A DNA stretch of 64,000 bases from an uncultured Negativicutes bacterium (GCA_900752195.1 CAADUJ010000008.1:1-64000); one strand, 5' to 3'. Positions 28,811 to 37,399 are shown, counted from the first letter of the stretch. The notes: generated by a model not told the origin, from the sequence alone. A program made the numbers and translations.

Positions 28811-29425
28811 TTACACATTAGAATTATTTGTGTCCTTTACCCCTTCTGGTGTGCCAGTTTTTGTACTGCTTTTTGCTTTATCCACCGACTTTTTACGTCT
28901 TGCCCGAGACCGTGTCGCCCGTGACGCTGTCTTTACTGATTTTTTAGATGTCACGACCGCCGTATCTTCAGATGGAGCAACAGGTTCCATCACTTCTGTA
29001 ACAGCTTTCGATACCACAATGTCAGTCCCATTGTCGTTTTCATCTTTTTCTAAGGGCAATTCGTCGTCCATGCTCCCTGGGTCTGTCTCTGTACCCGATG
29101 GCGTGGCCTGTGGCTGAGGATAATAAAACATAGGTGATGCCGTATCTCCTGCAGTCCGTACAAACATATCCCCGGTGCTTTCGATAGGCCGTGCAATGAC
29201 ATCGAATGATACAAGAGCCCCAAAGGTCATGGCACAAGCCTTCCCGGCTTCTACAGCAGCCTTAACAGCGCCTACATCACCGATTACCTTTACTGTCATC
29301 ATGCCACTACCGCGGGCTGCTTCCAATCCGATGAGCTCTACATTAGCAGCTTTGATCATGGCATCAGCCGTCTCAACAGCACTGCTCAATCCAGTTACTT
29401 CAACAAGACCTAATGATTTTTCCAT
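28811..29425 (-). CDS. BMC-H shell protein with long acidic-then-basic C-terminal extension
   Basis: A 204-residue protein. Residues 1-~92 are a BMC-H domain (SLGLVEVTGLSSAVETADAM). The remaining ~110 residues are low-complexity: a Pro/Thr/acidic linker (DPGSMDDELPLEKDENDNG) and a Lys/Arg/Ser tail (SRATRSRARRKKSVDKAKSS). The layout recalls EutK and PduK, whose tails bind nucleic acid or iron-sulfur clusters, but no cysteine motif or folded domain is seen. The start at 29425 has GGGGAGAACAC upstream; the open frame to 29449 precedes it. Confidence 0.88.
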   Translation of the reverse strand: MEKSLGLVEVTGLSSAVETADAMIKAANVELIGLEAARGSGMMTVKVIGDVGAVKAAVEAGKACAMTFGALVSFDVIARPIESTGDMFVRTAGDTASPMFYYPQPQATPSGTETDPGSMDDELPLEKDENDNGTDIVVSKAVTEVMEPVAPSEDTAVVTSKKSVKTASRATRSRARRKKSVDKAKSSTKTGTPEGVKDTNNSNV

Positions 29426-29445
29426 GTGTTCTCCCCTGCCTCCTC

Positions 29446-30162
29446 TCACTGTGTATCATGAATCAGCCTGATATTCCGCCGCATTGCGTCTTCTTTTGCA
29501 GAATCTGTCACAATGGCACGTTCTGATAAATGGACGACGCAATCATTTGCAATACGGCTTAAATCCACCGTCGTCACAACGTTTCCCTGTACGCAGACTT
29601 CCAAAGGCTTTTTTCGTTCCAGCCTCCTAGGAGCCATATGCCTTCCATCTTCCCAGGGGCCAATCCACACATCGTAGTGAAGAAGTGTTTCATAATAGGA
29701 TAGAATGGTTTTAACATATTCCTGCGGTTCTTTGCCGGTAAATTTTTCCAGTCCCGATATGAGCAACTGAACCGATGAACCTGTTTCAAAACACCTTTGG
29801 AGCCAGTACGTTTCAAAGATATCGCTAATGCCCAATGCCGCTTTTGCAACAAAGTCTCTCGATACAACAGGGTAAACCGTACAAGAATCATCTAAAGGTA
29901 ATGTTGGCCCATTGCGCTGTGAAAGGATGGAGCAGAACGGGCATGCATCTGATATGGCATGCCGCTGATCTGCTCCCCAGCAATCGGGTACTAAAACGAC
30001 AACATCATAAGACGGCGTCAATTTTTTTAAAAAAGTAGTGCACCGAACATCAAAAGGTTCCACTCCGATGACATAAAGGCGTTTTCTTTCCCTTTTTTCT
30101 GCCAATACTCTGGCAATGGCCTTACGTATTAAGTCGTCCAAGCTATGGTCTTCGATATTCAA
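29446..30162 (-). CDS. BMC-operon protein of unknown function, flavoprotein-like
   Basis: A 238-residue protein lying between two shell genes. Residues ~6-24 (HSLDDLIRKAIARVLAEKR) form an amphipathic helix like an encapsulation peptide. The following YVIGVEPFDVRC and YDVVVLVPDCWG suggest a Rossmann or flavodoxin-like fold; SGLEKFTGKEPQEYVKTILS and the C-terminal VHLSERAIVTDSAKEDAMRR are strongly patterned. I recall similar proteins in glycyl-radical BMC operons annotated as flavoproteins but cannot name one with certainty. Confidence 0.55.
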   Translation of the reverse strand: MNIEDHSLDDLIRKAIARVLAEKRERKRLYVIGVEPFDVRCTTFLKKLTPSYDVVVLVPDCWGADQRHAISDACPFCSILSQRNGPTLPLDDSCTVYPVVSRDFVAKAALGISDIFETYWLQRCFETGSSVQLLISGLEKFTGKEPQEYVKTILSYYETLLHYDVWIGPWEDGRHMAPRRLERKKPLEVCVQGNVVTTVDLSRIANDCVVHLSERAIVTDSAKEDAMRRNIRLIHDTQ

Positions 30163-30178
30163 GGTACCACCTCAATGC

Positions 30179-30457
30179 TTAGTCCAAATGAGGCAAAATC
30201 TTTTCCACATCTGTATGAGGACGAGGAATAACGTGTACAGATACCACTTCGCCGACAGCTTTAGCCGATGCAGCACCGGCGTCTACAGCGGCTTTAACAG
30301 CGCCTACATCACCGCGAACCATGACAGTTACAAGACCGGAACCAATTTTTTCATAGCCAATAAGTGTAACATTTGCTGCTTTTACCATAGCATCTGCTGC
30401 TTCAATAGATCCTACGAGACCTTTTGTTTCTACCATACCTAATGCTTCATTCGTCAT
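30179..30457 (-). CDS. BMC-H hexameric shell protein, near-copy of the 28224-28517 protein
   Basis: A 92-residue BMC-H protein with the same ALGMVETKG...HVIPRPHTDVEKILP sequence as the second EutM/PduA-type gene of the operon, but Thr at residue 31 and a shorter tail. The two genes are also very similar at the base level, pointing to a recent duplication or gene conversion. Confidence 0.97.
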   Translation of the reverse strand: MTNEALGMVETKGLVGSIEAADAMVKAANVTLIGYEKIGSGLVTVMVRGDVGAVKAAVDAGAASAKAVGEVVSVHVIPRPHTDVEKILPHLD

Positions 30458-30486
30458 TTTTATTCCTCCTGTTCAGGATGTACATA

Positions 30487-31296
30487 TTAAATATAGGGAG
30501 TTGTCGTCGATTTCGGTTCGCTTCCCAAAGCACCTAATAATTTTTTGCCTACTTCGATAGCTGCTTTGACGGCCTGACGTACTGCACCAGAATCACCACT
30601 AAAGCAAAGTATTACTTCGTTGGAATAACTTGTTCCGCCATTCGTTGGCGACGAATATCCAACTACTTCTACATTAGCAGCCTTTACAGCTGTATCAGCC
30701 AGGACGACACCAATAGCAGCAGGACCGGCACAGGTCATACCAAAAGCTTTGCCAAATTTGGCGCCAAGAGCTTTTTCCAGACAATAGCTTGCTCTGGCCG
30801 AATATTGGAATTCCAAATGGCCGGCTTCATTGCCATAGACATCACCAAAATATTTTGGCAATACCTGAAGTGCCGTTTCTACAGCACGACGTGCATCGGA
30901 AACGTCTTCAGCTCCGATAATGATTAATGAGCCATGGCCTGCACCACCTTTTGTATCGCGGGGCAGTTCAACAGAAATCACTTCTGTATTCGTCGCCTTT
31001 ACAGCATCATCAACAGCCATGATCTGCGGACCTGCACCAGTACGTCCACCAATGATGCCAATAGAACGGAATTTACCAAGTTTCATGGATTCCTTCAACA
31101 AAGGATCCACGCTGGCGATGACGAGCCCAATCGTATCGCCAACAGATGTACCTACAAATTCTGTACGACCAACCGCTTTATTGATGCCTGAAGCATCACC
31201 TTTCGTCTGAGTCGTAGCCACTGCTTCTGGAGCAGCTTGAGAACCAAGTTCCGCTTTCACTTGATTCATAACTTTTTCCAACAATTCCTGATCCAT
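30487..31296 (-). CDS. pduB: Tandem-domain BMC-T shell protein, PduB type
   Basis: A 269-residue protein with two BMC domains in tandem (GKFRSIGIIGGRTGAGPQIM in the first; GVVLADTAVKAANVEVVGYS in the second). PduB trimers form gated pores in the shell. Residues ~1-16 (MDQELLEKVMNQVKAE) form an amphipathic helix, as in the PduB N-terminal extension that links cargo to shell. First shell gene after the activase. Confidence 0.94.
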   Translation of the reverse strand: MDQELLEKVMNQVKAELGSQAAPEAVATTQTKGDASGINKAVGRTEFVGTSVGDTIGLVIASVDPLLKESMKLGKFRSIGIIGGRTGAGPQIMAVDDAVKATNTEVISVELPRDTKGGAGHGSLIIIGAEDVSDARRAVETALQVLPKYFGDVYGNEAGHLEFQYSARASYCLEKALGAKFGKAFGMTCAGPAAIGVVLADTAVKAANVEVVGYSSPTNGGTSYSNEVILCFSGDSGAVRQAVKAAIEVGKKLLGALGSEPKSTTTPYI

Positions 31297-31368
31297 ACTG
31301 AACCTCCTTGAAAATTATGAACGTGTCTGCAAGGATAGCGCTTACTATGAAACGATGTCCCCTCCTAT

Positions 31369-32301
31369 TTATTCGTCACCAATGCGACACGCAACGCCTT
31401 CACCTTCGACGACAGAACGTAACGGTGCCAGCTCTTCATTCGATAACGATTCGACCTGGAACCGTTTCATCTTATACTCTCGTCCAAGCATGCGATATTT
31501 ATTTTCCCCTAACGTGTGGTACGGCAACAGATGAACATACGTCACCTGAGAAAGACTCTTCGCAAACCTTGCGATGTCTCTGATATCCTCTTCGCTGTAA
31601 TTGACTTTGGGAATAACAGGGACACGGATAGTGATTGCTTTGTGCCTTGAAATTCTTCGTGCATTATTCAAAATCAATTCATTCGTGACACCTGTAAAAA
31701 GACGATGCTTTTCAGGATCCATGTGCTTGATGTCAAAGAGAATCGTATCCAGATAAGGCAACACCTCTTCAACTTTGTTGGGATCTGCACATCCCTCTGT
31801 CTCAATAGCCGTATTCCAGCCTTGAGCTTTACAAGCTTTCAACAGTTCACAGGCAAAATCAATTTGCATAAGTGGATCGCCACCTGATAACGTAACGCCA
31901 CCGCCAGATTGTCTGAATGTAGATCTATCCTTTTTCAGTATTTCAATCAATTCCCCTACGGTACAGGTGTTGCCTTTCATGACAAGAGCACCTGCTGTGC
32001 AGGCAGCAGCACAATCGCCGTTGCCTGTACAAGCATCATAATCAAAATGTCGCTGACCATCTTCTGTAAACGTGACAGCGTGTCTCTTGCAAACAGCTTC
32101 GCACTTACGGCAACCAATACAGGCAGCATCGTTGTACATCACGCTGGGAAAACGGCGCTGTGATTCCGGATTAGAACACCACCAGCACGACAGGGGGCAT
32201 CCCTTTAGAAACACGATGGTTCTAATTCCGGGACCATCATTTAGCGAAAAGCGCTGTATATCAAAAATTGTTCCCTTTATTGCGTAGTCTATGTTCGCCA
32301 T
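31369..32301 (-). CDS. Glycyl radical enzyme activase (radical SAM)
   Basis: A 310-residue activating enzyme that uses S-adenosylmethionine to place the glycyl radical on its partner. The radical-SAM cluster CPLSCWWC (Cys35, Cys39, Cys42) is followed by a ferredoxin-like insert with CIGCRKCEAVCKRH and CTGNGDCAAACTAGAL for two extra clusters, as in diol dehydratase and choline lyase activases. The gene starts 11 bp after the dehydratase stop. Confidence 0.95.
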   Translation of the reverse strand: MANIDYAIKGTIFDIQRFSLNDGPGIRTIVFLKGCPLSCWWCSNPESQRRFPSVMYNDAACIGCRKCEAVCKRHAVTFTEDGQRHFDYDACTGNGDCAAACTAGALVMKGNTCTVGELIEILKKDRSTFRQSGGGVTLSGGDPLMQIDFACELLKACKAQGWNTAIETEGCADPNKVEEVLPYLDTILFDIKHMDPEKHRLFTGVTNELILNNARRISRHKAITIRVPVIPKVNYSEEDIRDIARFAKSLSQVTYVHLLPYHTLGENKYRMLGREYKMKRFQVESLSNEELAPLRSVVEGEGVACRIGDE

Positions 32302-32312
32302 TTTAATCAGTC

Positions 32313-34898
32313 CTAGAAATTTTGTTCCGTCCGTTCAATGATATTATCCTGAACATCTTTAGCCAGAGAAATGAACTGAGCCGAATACCCCGCTACCCGA
32401 ACGACAAGATCCTTATGCTGTTCCGGGTGCGCCTGAGCGTCACGTAGCGTAGCCGAATCAATTACGTTGAACTGAATATGCATGCCTTTGTTTTCAAAGT
32501 ATGCCCGGACGACAGCAGCAAAACGTTTCAAGCCTTCATCACCAGCAACAGCAGCAGGATTGAATTTCATGTTATACAATGTGCCATTGGAATAAATTTC
32601 GTGACCTAATTTTGCAACAGACATGGCTGCCGCTGTCGGTCCGCACGTATCACAGCCAGCACGCGGCGAAACACCATCAGCCAATGGCTGCCAAGCAAGA
32701 CGACCATTCGGTAAAGGTGCTACGTCCTTACCAAAGAGCACGTTAGCCGATACAGGATAACAGCCAGCTTGGAACTGTCCGCCACGGGGATTCTTATATT
32801 TTTGAACTTCCCGGGCATAAATCTGACCAGCTTCACGAGTAATCGCATCGACGACATCATCATCGTTACCGAACCAGGTCGTATTTTCCATGATACGTTT
32901 AATTTCTTGATACCGCGCATTGGAAGCCCCATCAGTTGGAGCAGCGCAAGGCGCTGTCTGTACATTCTGCTGTAAATCCTTTTGGAGCTGATCAATATCG
33001 ATGCTACCATTTGCGGAAAGAATACGTTTGACGGCTTCATAAATGGTCTGTTCATCAATGCCGCCATTTTGACAACCAATGGTATTGCCACAGCCAAAGA
33101 ATTCCTGCATCTTGCCAGTTTCATCAGCATAACCAAAATTGTGATCGATAGCATCGGCTAATTCGCCCATAGAGACTTCTTTATTTGAAAATACATGTTT
33201 TTCAATAGCCATAAAGGAGTCACCGTTATCGGCGATACCAAAAGCCTGCGGGCCCGTGAAGTTATAAATTGCTCCGCCTTCCTGGACAGATTTACCACGG
33301 CCAATGCAATCATCAATCAACGCTGATTCAAATGGCAACGGGCACCGTTCAGCATGTGCATAATCGACGGCGTTATCTGCTTCCGAAAGGAGACGTACGA
33401 AGTATTCCATCTGCTTTTGATATGCAGCTATAAGCTGATCCAAATTCTGGAAGTCCTTCATTTCACCCGTCTTAGGTCCTAACTGCTTCTTACCGTTACG
33501 GCCATTATGGAGGGTAATATCAAGTACCTTAGCTATATTGAAGAATGCTGCATCATGCCAGCCATCAGTCTTATGTGGTACTTGTGGTTCGACACAACCA
33601 ATGATGCAATACTCACGAGCTTCACGGAGAGGGATACCGCGGTTCATCATTGCCGGAATGATAACTTCGTCATTGTACATTGCCGGATATCCGAGGCCAA
33701 GACGGTTGACTTCGCATGCACGATATAAGAATTCATCTGGCGTCTTATTGGAATAACGGATGGAGAAAGACGGATTCGGCATCGCTACTTCAGCAGCCGC
33801 TTCGAGCATCATGTAAGATAAATGGTTTGTTGCATCATTGCCATCCGCATCAATACCACCGCATTGAATATTCTGGAACAATGCATAGCCAGCAAAGGCT
33901 TCGTCAGATACAGCATCACGCGTTTTATTGAGACTTTCAAATTTGATCCAGAGATTGTCCAATAATTCCTGCGCAAAATCTTCACTGATTTTCGTATCCA
34001 TTTCCAGGAAAGGATACATATATTGATCAAAACGACCTGGCGATACAGAATGACCATTGGATTCGATTTGTAAAATCAAGTCGACAAACCAGAAAGACTG
34101 CAAGGCTTCCCACCAATTCGTTGCCGGATTTTCTGGAACCTTACGGCAATTAGCGGCCATCTGGAGCAATTCAGCTTTACGGGCCGGATTTTTTTCCAGT
34201 ACAGCTTGTTGTTCTGCTAAATCTGCATAGCGATGAGCATAATGGATAGCTGCTTTATAGGAAATGATGACAGCATCGTAGAAGCGGGCTTTCTTAATAT
34301 CTTCCGGATGATTCATGGTAAGTTGTGCTTTTGCCTGTTCTACTTCAGCAATGATTCCTTTAAAGCCCTTGCGCAATACCTTTTCATAATCAACGCACAT
34401 ATGGCCAATACCGTTGAAGAAGTAGTTCCCGACGGTAAATATACCATTAGCCTGTGCATCCAATACTTCATCAGACATATAAGATTTAGCCAGTTCCATG
34501 ACAGTCTTTCCAGGCCAATACGTAAATGCATCATGTAACTTTTGGGCTACATCCTTTGGAATATCGAAGGGGTCGGCCTTACGTGTTGCCATGGTATCAA
34601 ATTCTTGTTCTACCCATTCATAGGAAAATTCCGGATAAATCTGGCAACCGTGAACAGTAACTGTCAATACACCAGCCAGCAAATCATGGTCATGAATGGC
34701 AATAGGAATATCATGTAATATCTTTTCCAACGCCTTCGCACGGCGTAAGATAATCGGTAATCCTTCTGTTTCCTTGTACGATTCCGTCACAATGACTGCA
34801 CGATCTGCTTCAACCTGAGGCTTTACGTCATAAATCATGTCTTTCATAGCTTTGATTCGTGCTGTTGGTTCTTTAAACCCTTTTGCCAAAACGTCCAT
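32313..34898 (-). CDS. B12-independent glycyl radical diol (glycerol / 1,2-propanediol) dehydratase
   Basis: An 861-residue glycyl radical enzyme. Active-site residues known from Clostridium butyricum glycerol dehydratase are all present: His166 (GIGHMC), His283-Ser284 (NGHSVSP), Cys435 and Glu437 (GCVEPQ), Asp449 (GWHDAAFF); the radical Gly837 is in VAGYSAQF, 24 residues from the end. It removes water from the diol to give an aldehyde. Compared with the ~787-residue clostridial enzyme, ~72 residues are inserted around 591-662. The start ATG 34898 has AAGGAGG upstream; the frame to 34919 contains that ribosome site. First gene of the BMC operon. Glycerol versus propanediol cannot be decided by eye. 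Confidence 0.9.
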   Translation of the reverse strand: MDVLAKGFKEPTARIKAMKDMIYDVKPQVEADRAVIVTESYKETEGLPIILRRAKALEKILHDIPIAIHDHDLLAGVLTVTVHGCQIYPEFSYEWVEQEFDTMATRKADPFDIPKDVAQKLHDAFTYWPGKTVMELAKSYMSDEVLDAQANGIFTVGNYFFNGIGHMCVDYEKVLRKGFKGIIAEVEQAKAQLTMNHPEDIKKARFYDAVIISYKAAIHYAHRYADLAEQQAVLEKNPARKAELLQMAANCRKVPENPATNWWEALQSFWFVDLILQIESNGHSVSPGRFDQYMYPFLEMDTKISEDFAQELLDNLWIKFESLNKTRDAVSDEAFAGYALFQNIQCGGIDADGNDATNHLSYMMLEAAAEVAMPNPSFSIRYSNKTPDEFLYRACEVNRLGLGYPAMYNDEVIIPAMMNRGIPLREAREYCIIGCVEPQVPHKTDGWHDAAFFNIAKVLDITLHNGRNGKKQLGPKTGEMKDFQNLDQLIAAYQKQMEYFVRLLSEADNAVDYAHAERCPLPFESALIDDCIGRGKSVQEGGAIYNFTGPQAFGIADNGDSFMAIEKHVFSNKEVSMGELADAIDHNFGYADETGKMQEFFGCGNTIGCQNGGIDEQTIYEAVKRILSANGSIDIDQLQKDLQQNVQTAPCAAPTDGASNARYQEIKRIMENTTWFGNDDDVVDAITREAGQIYAREVQKYKNPRGGQFQAGCYPVSANVLFGKDVAPLPNGRLAWQPLADGVSPRAGCDTCGPTAAAMSVAKLGHEIYSNGTLYNMKFNPAAVAGDEGLKRFAAVVRAYFENKGMHIQFNVIDSATLRDAQAHPEQHKDLVVRVAGYSAQFISLAKDVQDNIIERTEQNF

Positions 34899-34998
34899 CA
34901 ATACAACCTCCTTGAACATGCTAATTATTGACTTGTATTAAAACGTATATATCTTCGGACACGTCTATCAACAATGCCCATTCCGATATTTCATCTGG

Positions 34999-35007
34999 AT
35001 TATACCA
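34999..35007 (-). promoter_or_regulatory. Extended -10 promoter of the BMC operon
   Basis: Minus-strand TGGTATAAT (an extended -10 box) with no good -35 box 17 bases upstream, as expected for an activator-dependent promoter. The start site would lie near 34992, leaving a ~95-base leader to the dehydratase ATG. Confidence 0.65.
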
Positions 35008-35038
35008 TTAGGAGATGCCACATATTTATCCAGCACAT

Positions 35039-35060
35039 AGCAAAATAACACTTTTTTGCT
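35039..35060. promoter_or_regulatory. Putative PocR-AraC operator of the BMC operon
   Basis: The core AAAAAAGTGTTATTTT (minus strand, 35042-35057) also occurs in the control region of the PocR-AraC gene. Here it is flanked by a 7-bp inverted repeat (AGCAAAA / TTTTGCT). It sits about 50-65 bases upstream of the expected start site, a usual position for an AraC-type activator. Confidence 0.6.
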
Positions 35061-35100
35061 ATAACAGTATCAGTTTTTTGACAAAAAATACTGTCCCTAT

Positions 35101-35162
35101 AAAAAACACCGTGACACGTGTACGCGGATATTATAAAATCCATCGGTACACCTATCACGGTG
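35101..35162 (-). terminator. Terminator of the araC-metK operon
   Basis: A long imperfect hairpin: outer 8-bp stem (CACCGTGA / TCACGGTG) and inner GTGTAC/GTACAC pairing, followed on the minus strand by TTTTTT, ~60 bases after the metK stop. Confidence 0.8.
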
Positions 35163-35220
35163 CTATATAAGACAGCTCTCTTTATATCTTTTCAGTATAT
35201 GTTGACGGCCATGTGTGAAT

Positions 35221-36393
35221 TTACGCATATATCGCTCTTCGAAGGGCCTCTACCTTATCAAGCCGTTCCCAGGCGAATCCTTCATCTCTGCCAAAATGGC
35301 CATACACAGCAGTCTTTAAGAATTGTGGGTTTCGTAATTCCAGGTCATGGATGAAATGGCCTACTACAAAATCAAATTCATTGCACACAGCTCTATGGAT
35401 TTGCTCTACAGGCACATGGTTTGTATGGAATGTGTCAATTTGTATCGCCTCTGGCTCAAGGCCACCAATTGCAAAACAAAGGGATACTTCACAGCGATCA
35501 CATAGTCCAGCGGCCACGATATTTTTAGCGACGTACCGTGCCATATAGGCAGCACTGCGATCTACTTTCGTTGCATCCTTTCCCGAAAAAGCACCTCCAC
35601 CATGATGAGCAATTGAGCCATACGTGTCAACCATAATCTTGCGTCCTGTAAGACCAGTATCGCCGACAGGGCCACCTATGACAAATCGTCCTGTCGGGTT
35701 AATATGAATATGGGTATGCTCGTCCATCCAAGGGCGGCAAACAGGATCAATAATCGCCGTACCAATGAGTTTCGTCAATTCTTCATGACCTATGTCTTCA
35801 CTGTGCTGTGCTGACACGATGACACTATGAATGCGTACAGGACGGCCATTCTCATCATAGGTCATCGTCACCTGAGCTTTACCATCCGGACGCAACCATT
35901 TTCCTAACACCGTGTCATGACGGGCCCTGTCCAGTCTATATACCAACGCTTGCGCCAAATTAAACGTCAATGGCATGTAGTTATCCGTCTCATTCGTGGC
36001 ATAGCCATACATAATTCCCTGATCGCCACTTCCTACAATGCGGTCGTTCTCGTCTATGGTAACGCCTTGATGGATATCCTGAGATTGCTTTCGTATATCT
36101 GTAAAAATCAGGCATCCTTGTGCCGTAAACCCCAGGGATTCATCCGTATATCCAATACGTTCGATAACATGGCGGGCTATCTGGGAAATATCGACATGAC
36201 CTAAAGATGTCACTTCTCCACCTATATGTAATACGTTTCCCGACACAAAGGCCTCTACGGCGACGTGGGAATAAGGATCTTGTGTGATATACGCATCTAG
36301 TATAGCATCTGAAACCTGGTCACATATCTTATCAGGATGACCTTCTGTCACAGCCTCAGAAGACCAATAGAAACGTGCCTTATCTCGTTTCAT
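35221..36393 (-). CDS. metK: S-adenosylmethionine synthetase
   Basis: A complete 390-residue methionine adenosyltransferase with the conserved EGHPDKICDQVSDAILDAY, GSGDQGIMYGYA and HHGGGAFSGKDATKVDRSAA motifs. It lies 20 bp after the PocR-AraC gene and ends in its own terminator, so it forms a two-gene operon with the regulator, next to the glycyl radical locus. The activase consumes S-adenosylmethionine, which could explain the linkage. Whether this is the only metK of the genome is unknown. Confidence 0.96.
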   Translation of the reverse strand: MKRDKARFYWSSEAVTEGHPDKICDQVSDAILDAYITQDPYSHVAVEAFVSGNVLHIGGEVTSLGHVDISQIARHVIERIGYTDESLGFTAQGCLIFTDIRKQSQDIHQGVTIDENDRIVGSGDQGIMYGYATNETDNYMPLTFNLAQALVYRLDRARHDTVLGKWLRPDGKAQVTMTYDENGRPVRIHSVIVSAQHSEDIGHEELTKLIGTAIIDPVCRPWMDEHTHIHINPTGRFVIGGPVGDTGLTGRKIMVDTYGSIAHHGGGAFSGKDATKVDRSAAYMARYVAKNIVAAGLCDRCEVSLCFAIGGLEPEAIQIDTFHTNHVPVEQIHRAVCNEFDFVVGHFIHDLELRNPQFLKTAVYGHFGRDEGFAWERLDKVEALRRAIYA

Positions 36394-36413
36394 ACGTTCA
36401 AATCACCTCATTA

Positions 36414-37310
36414 TTAACGAATTTCAAACTTTTTCCTATATGCATGGGGTGTTACACTTGTAAAAGATTTAAACATCTTACAGAAATAGCTCGTTCGGCG
36501 GTATCCCAACTGCCGCCCAATGGCCTCTACAGATAAATTCGATGACTGTAGCAATCGTTTTGCTTCTTCGATACGACACTGATTGATATATTGCATAAGA
36601 TTCATATTCATCTCTTGTTTAAACAACTTTGACAAATAGGATTCACTGAGGTAGACCTTTTCAGAAATCGTACGCAACGTCAATTCGCTGCCAAGATGGC
36701 GATGGATATAATCGACAGTCTTCTTAATCTCCGGTCGTTTTATGGTCGCTAATTCAGTATTGTTTTTAAATCGCAATTCATCCATAATCGTCTTTATATG
36801 CGGTTTGGCTTCATTAAAAGGGAAACAAGTAGAAATAAGACTCTCTAAAATGCGCGCCGCGCTCATGATATCATCATACTGAAACTGCTCTATTCGTCTG
36901 AAATAGCTTTCAATCCTTCCGTCTTTTTCCCATGTCGTACGTTTTTGAAGGCACGGTATACGAACATCTTCCGAGCGCATCTGCCCTGACACAACGAACC
37001 CAGCCAATTGTGATTCGTGGATAATGGGGATCGAATAATCGACTAATCCAGCATGGCAGCGATAGGGCATACATGTAGAATTTTTTAACGCATCCAGCCC
37101 TCCGTACCTGTCGCATTGTTTACACTTTTCTCGAAACGCAGGAATACTGCGCATAAGCTGACAAAAAGGTGAAAAATTGTATTTGTCAGACCGTTCTTTT
37201 CCATTAATATCAACAAATACACAAGCAATCCCAGTCACATTCGTATAGTCATTCATCATGTGACTTATCGTTTTTTTAATCAACGTATTCTTTGGAATAA
37301 TAATATTCAT
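36414..37310 (-). CDS. pocR: AraC-family regulator with PocR ligand-binding domain
   Basis: A 298-residue regulator. The N-terminal ~160 residues match the PocR sensory domain: CKQCDRYGGLDA, YRCHAGLVDYSIPI and GFVVSGQM, with the cysteines typical of the family. The C-terminal ~100 residues are an AraC DNA-binding domain (LRTISEKVYLSESYLSKLFK and a second helix-turn-helix near VEAIGRQLGYRRTSYF). In Salmonella PocR senses 1,2-propanediol and activates pdu and cob. Here it is upstream of metK and likely activates the BMC operon. Confidence 0.92.
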   Translation of the reverse strand: MNIIIPKNTLIKKTISHMMNDYTNVTGIACVFVDINGKERSDKYNFSPFCQLMRSIPAFREKCKQCDRYGGLDALKNSTCMPYRCHAGLVDYSIPIIHESQLAGFVVSGQMRSEDVRIPCLQKRTTWEKDGRIESYFRRIEQFQYDDIMSAARILESLISTCFPFNEAKPHIKTIMDELRFKNNTELATIKRPEIKKTVDYIHRHLGSELTLRTISEKVYLSESYLSKLFKQEMNMNLMQYINQCRIEEAKRLLQSSNLSVEAIGRQLGYRRTSYFCKMFKSFTSVTPHAYRKKFEIR

Positions 37311-37393
37311 AGGTATCTCTTCCCAAAAATATTCTCTTTTGCATTTTTGATTATAAGTATCAAAATAACGTACTGCCTGCTTAATATAGCTAT

Positions 37394-37399
37394 ATTATA
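37394..37399 (-). promoter_or_regulatory. -10 box of the pocR-metK operon
   Basis: Minus-strand TATAAT without a recognisable -35 box, ~85 bases upstream of the regulator ATG; the weak -35 would suit autoregulation from the direct repeats at 37452-37500. Confidence 0.5.

Noticed and set aside
32313..34898. Choline trimethylamine-lyase or pyruvate formate-lyase as identity of the glycyl radical enzyme
   Set aside because: The diol dehydratase residues (His166, His283, Ser284, Glu437, Asp449) are all present, and there is no Cys-Cys pair as in pyruvate formate-lyase.
36394..36413. SAM riboswitch in front of metK
   Set aside because: Only 20 bases separate it from the regulator gene.
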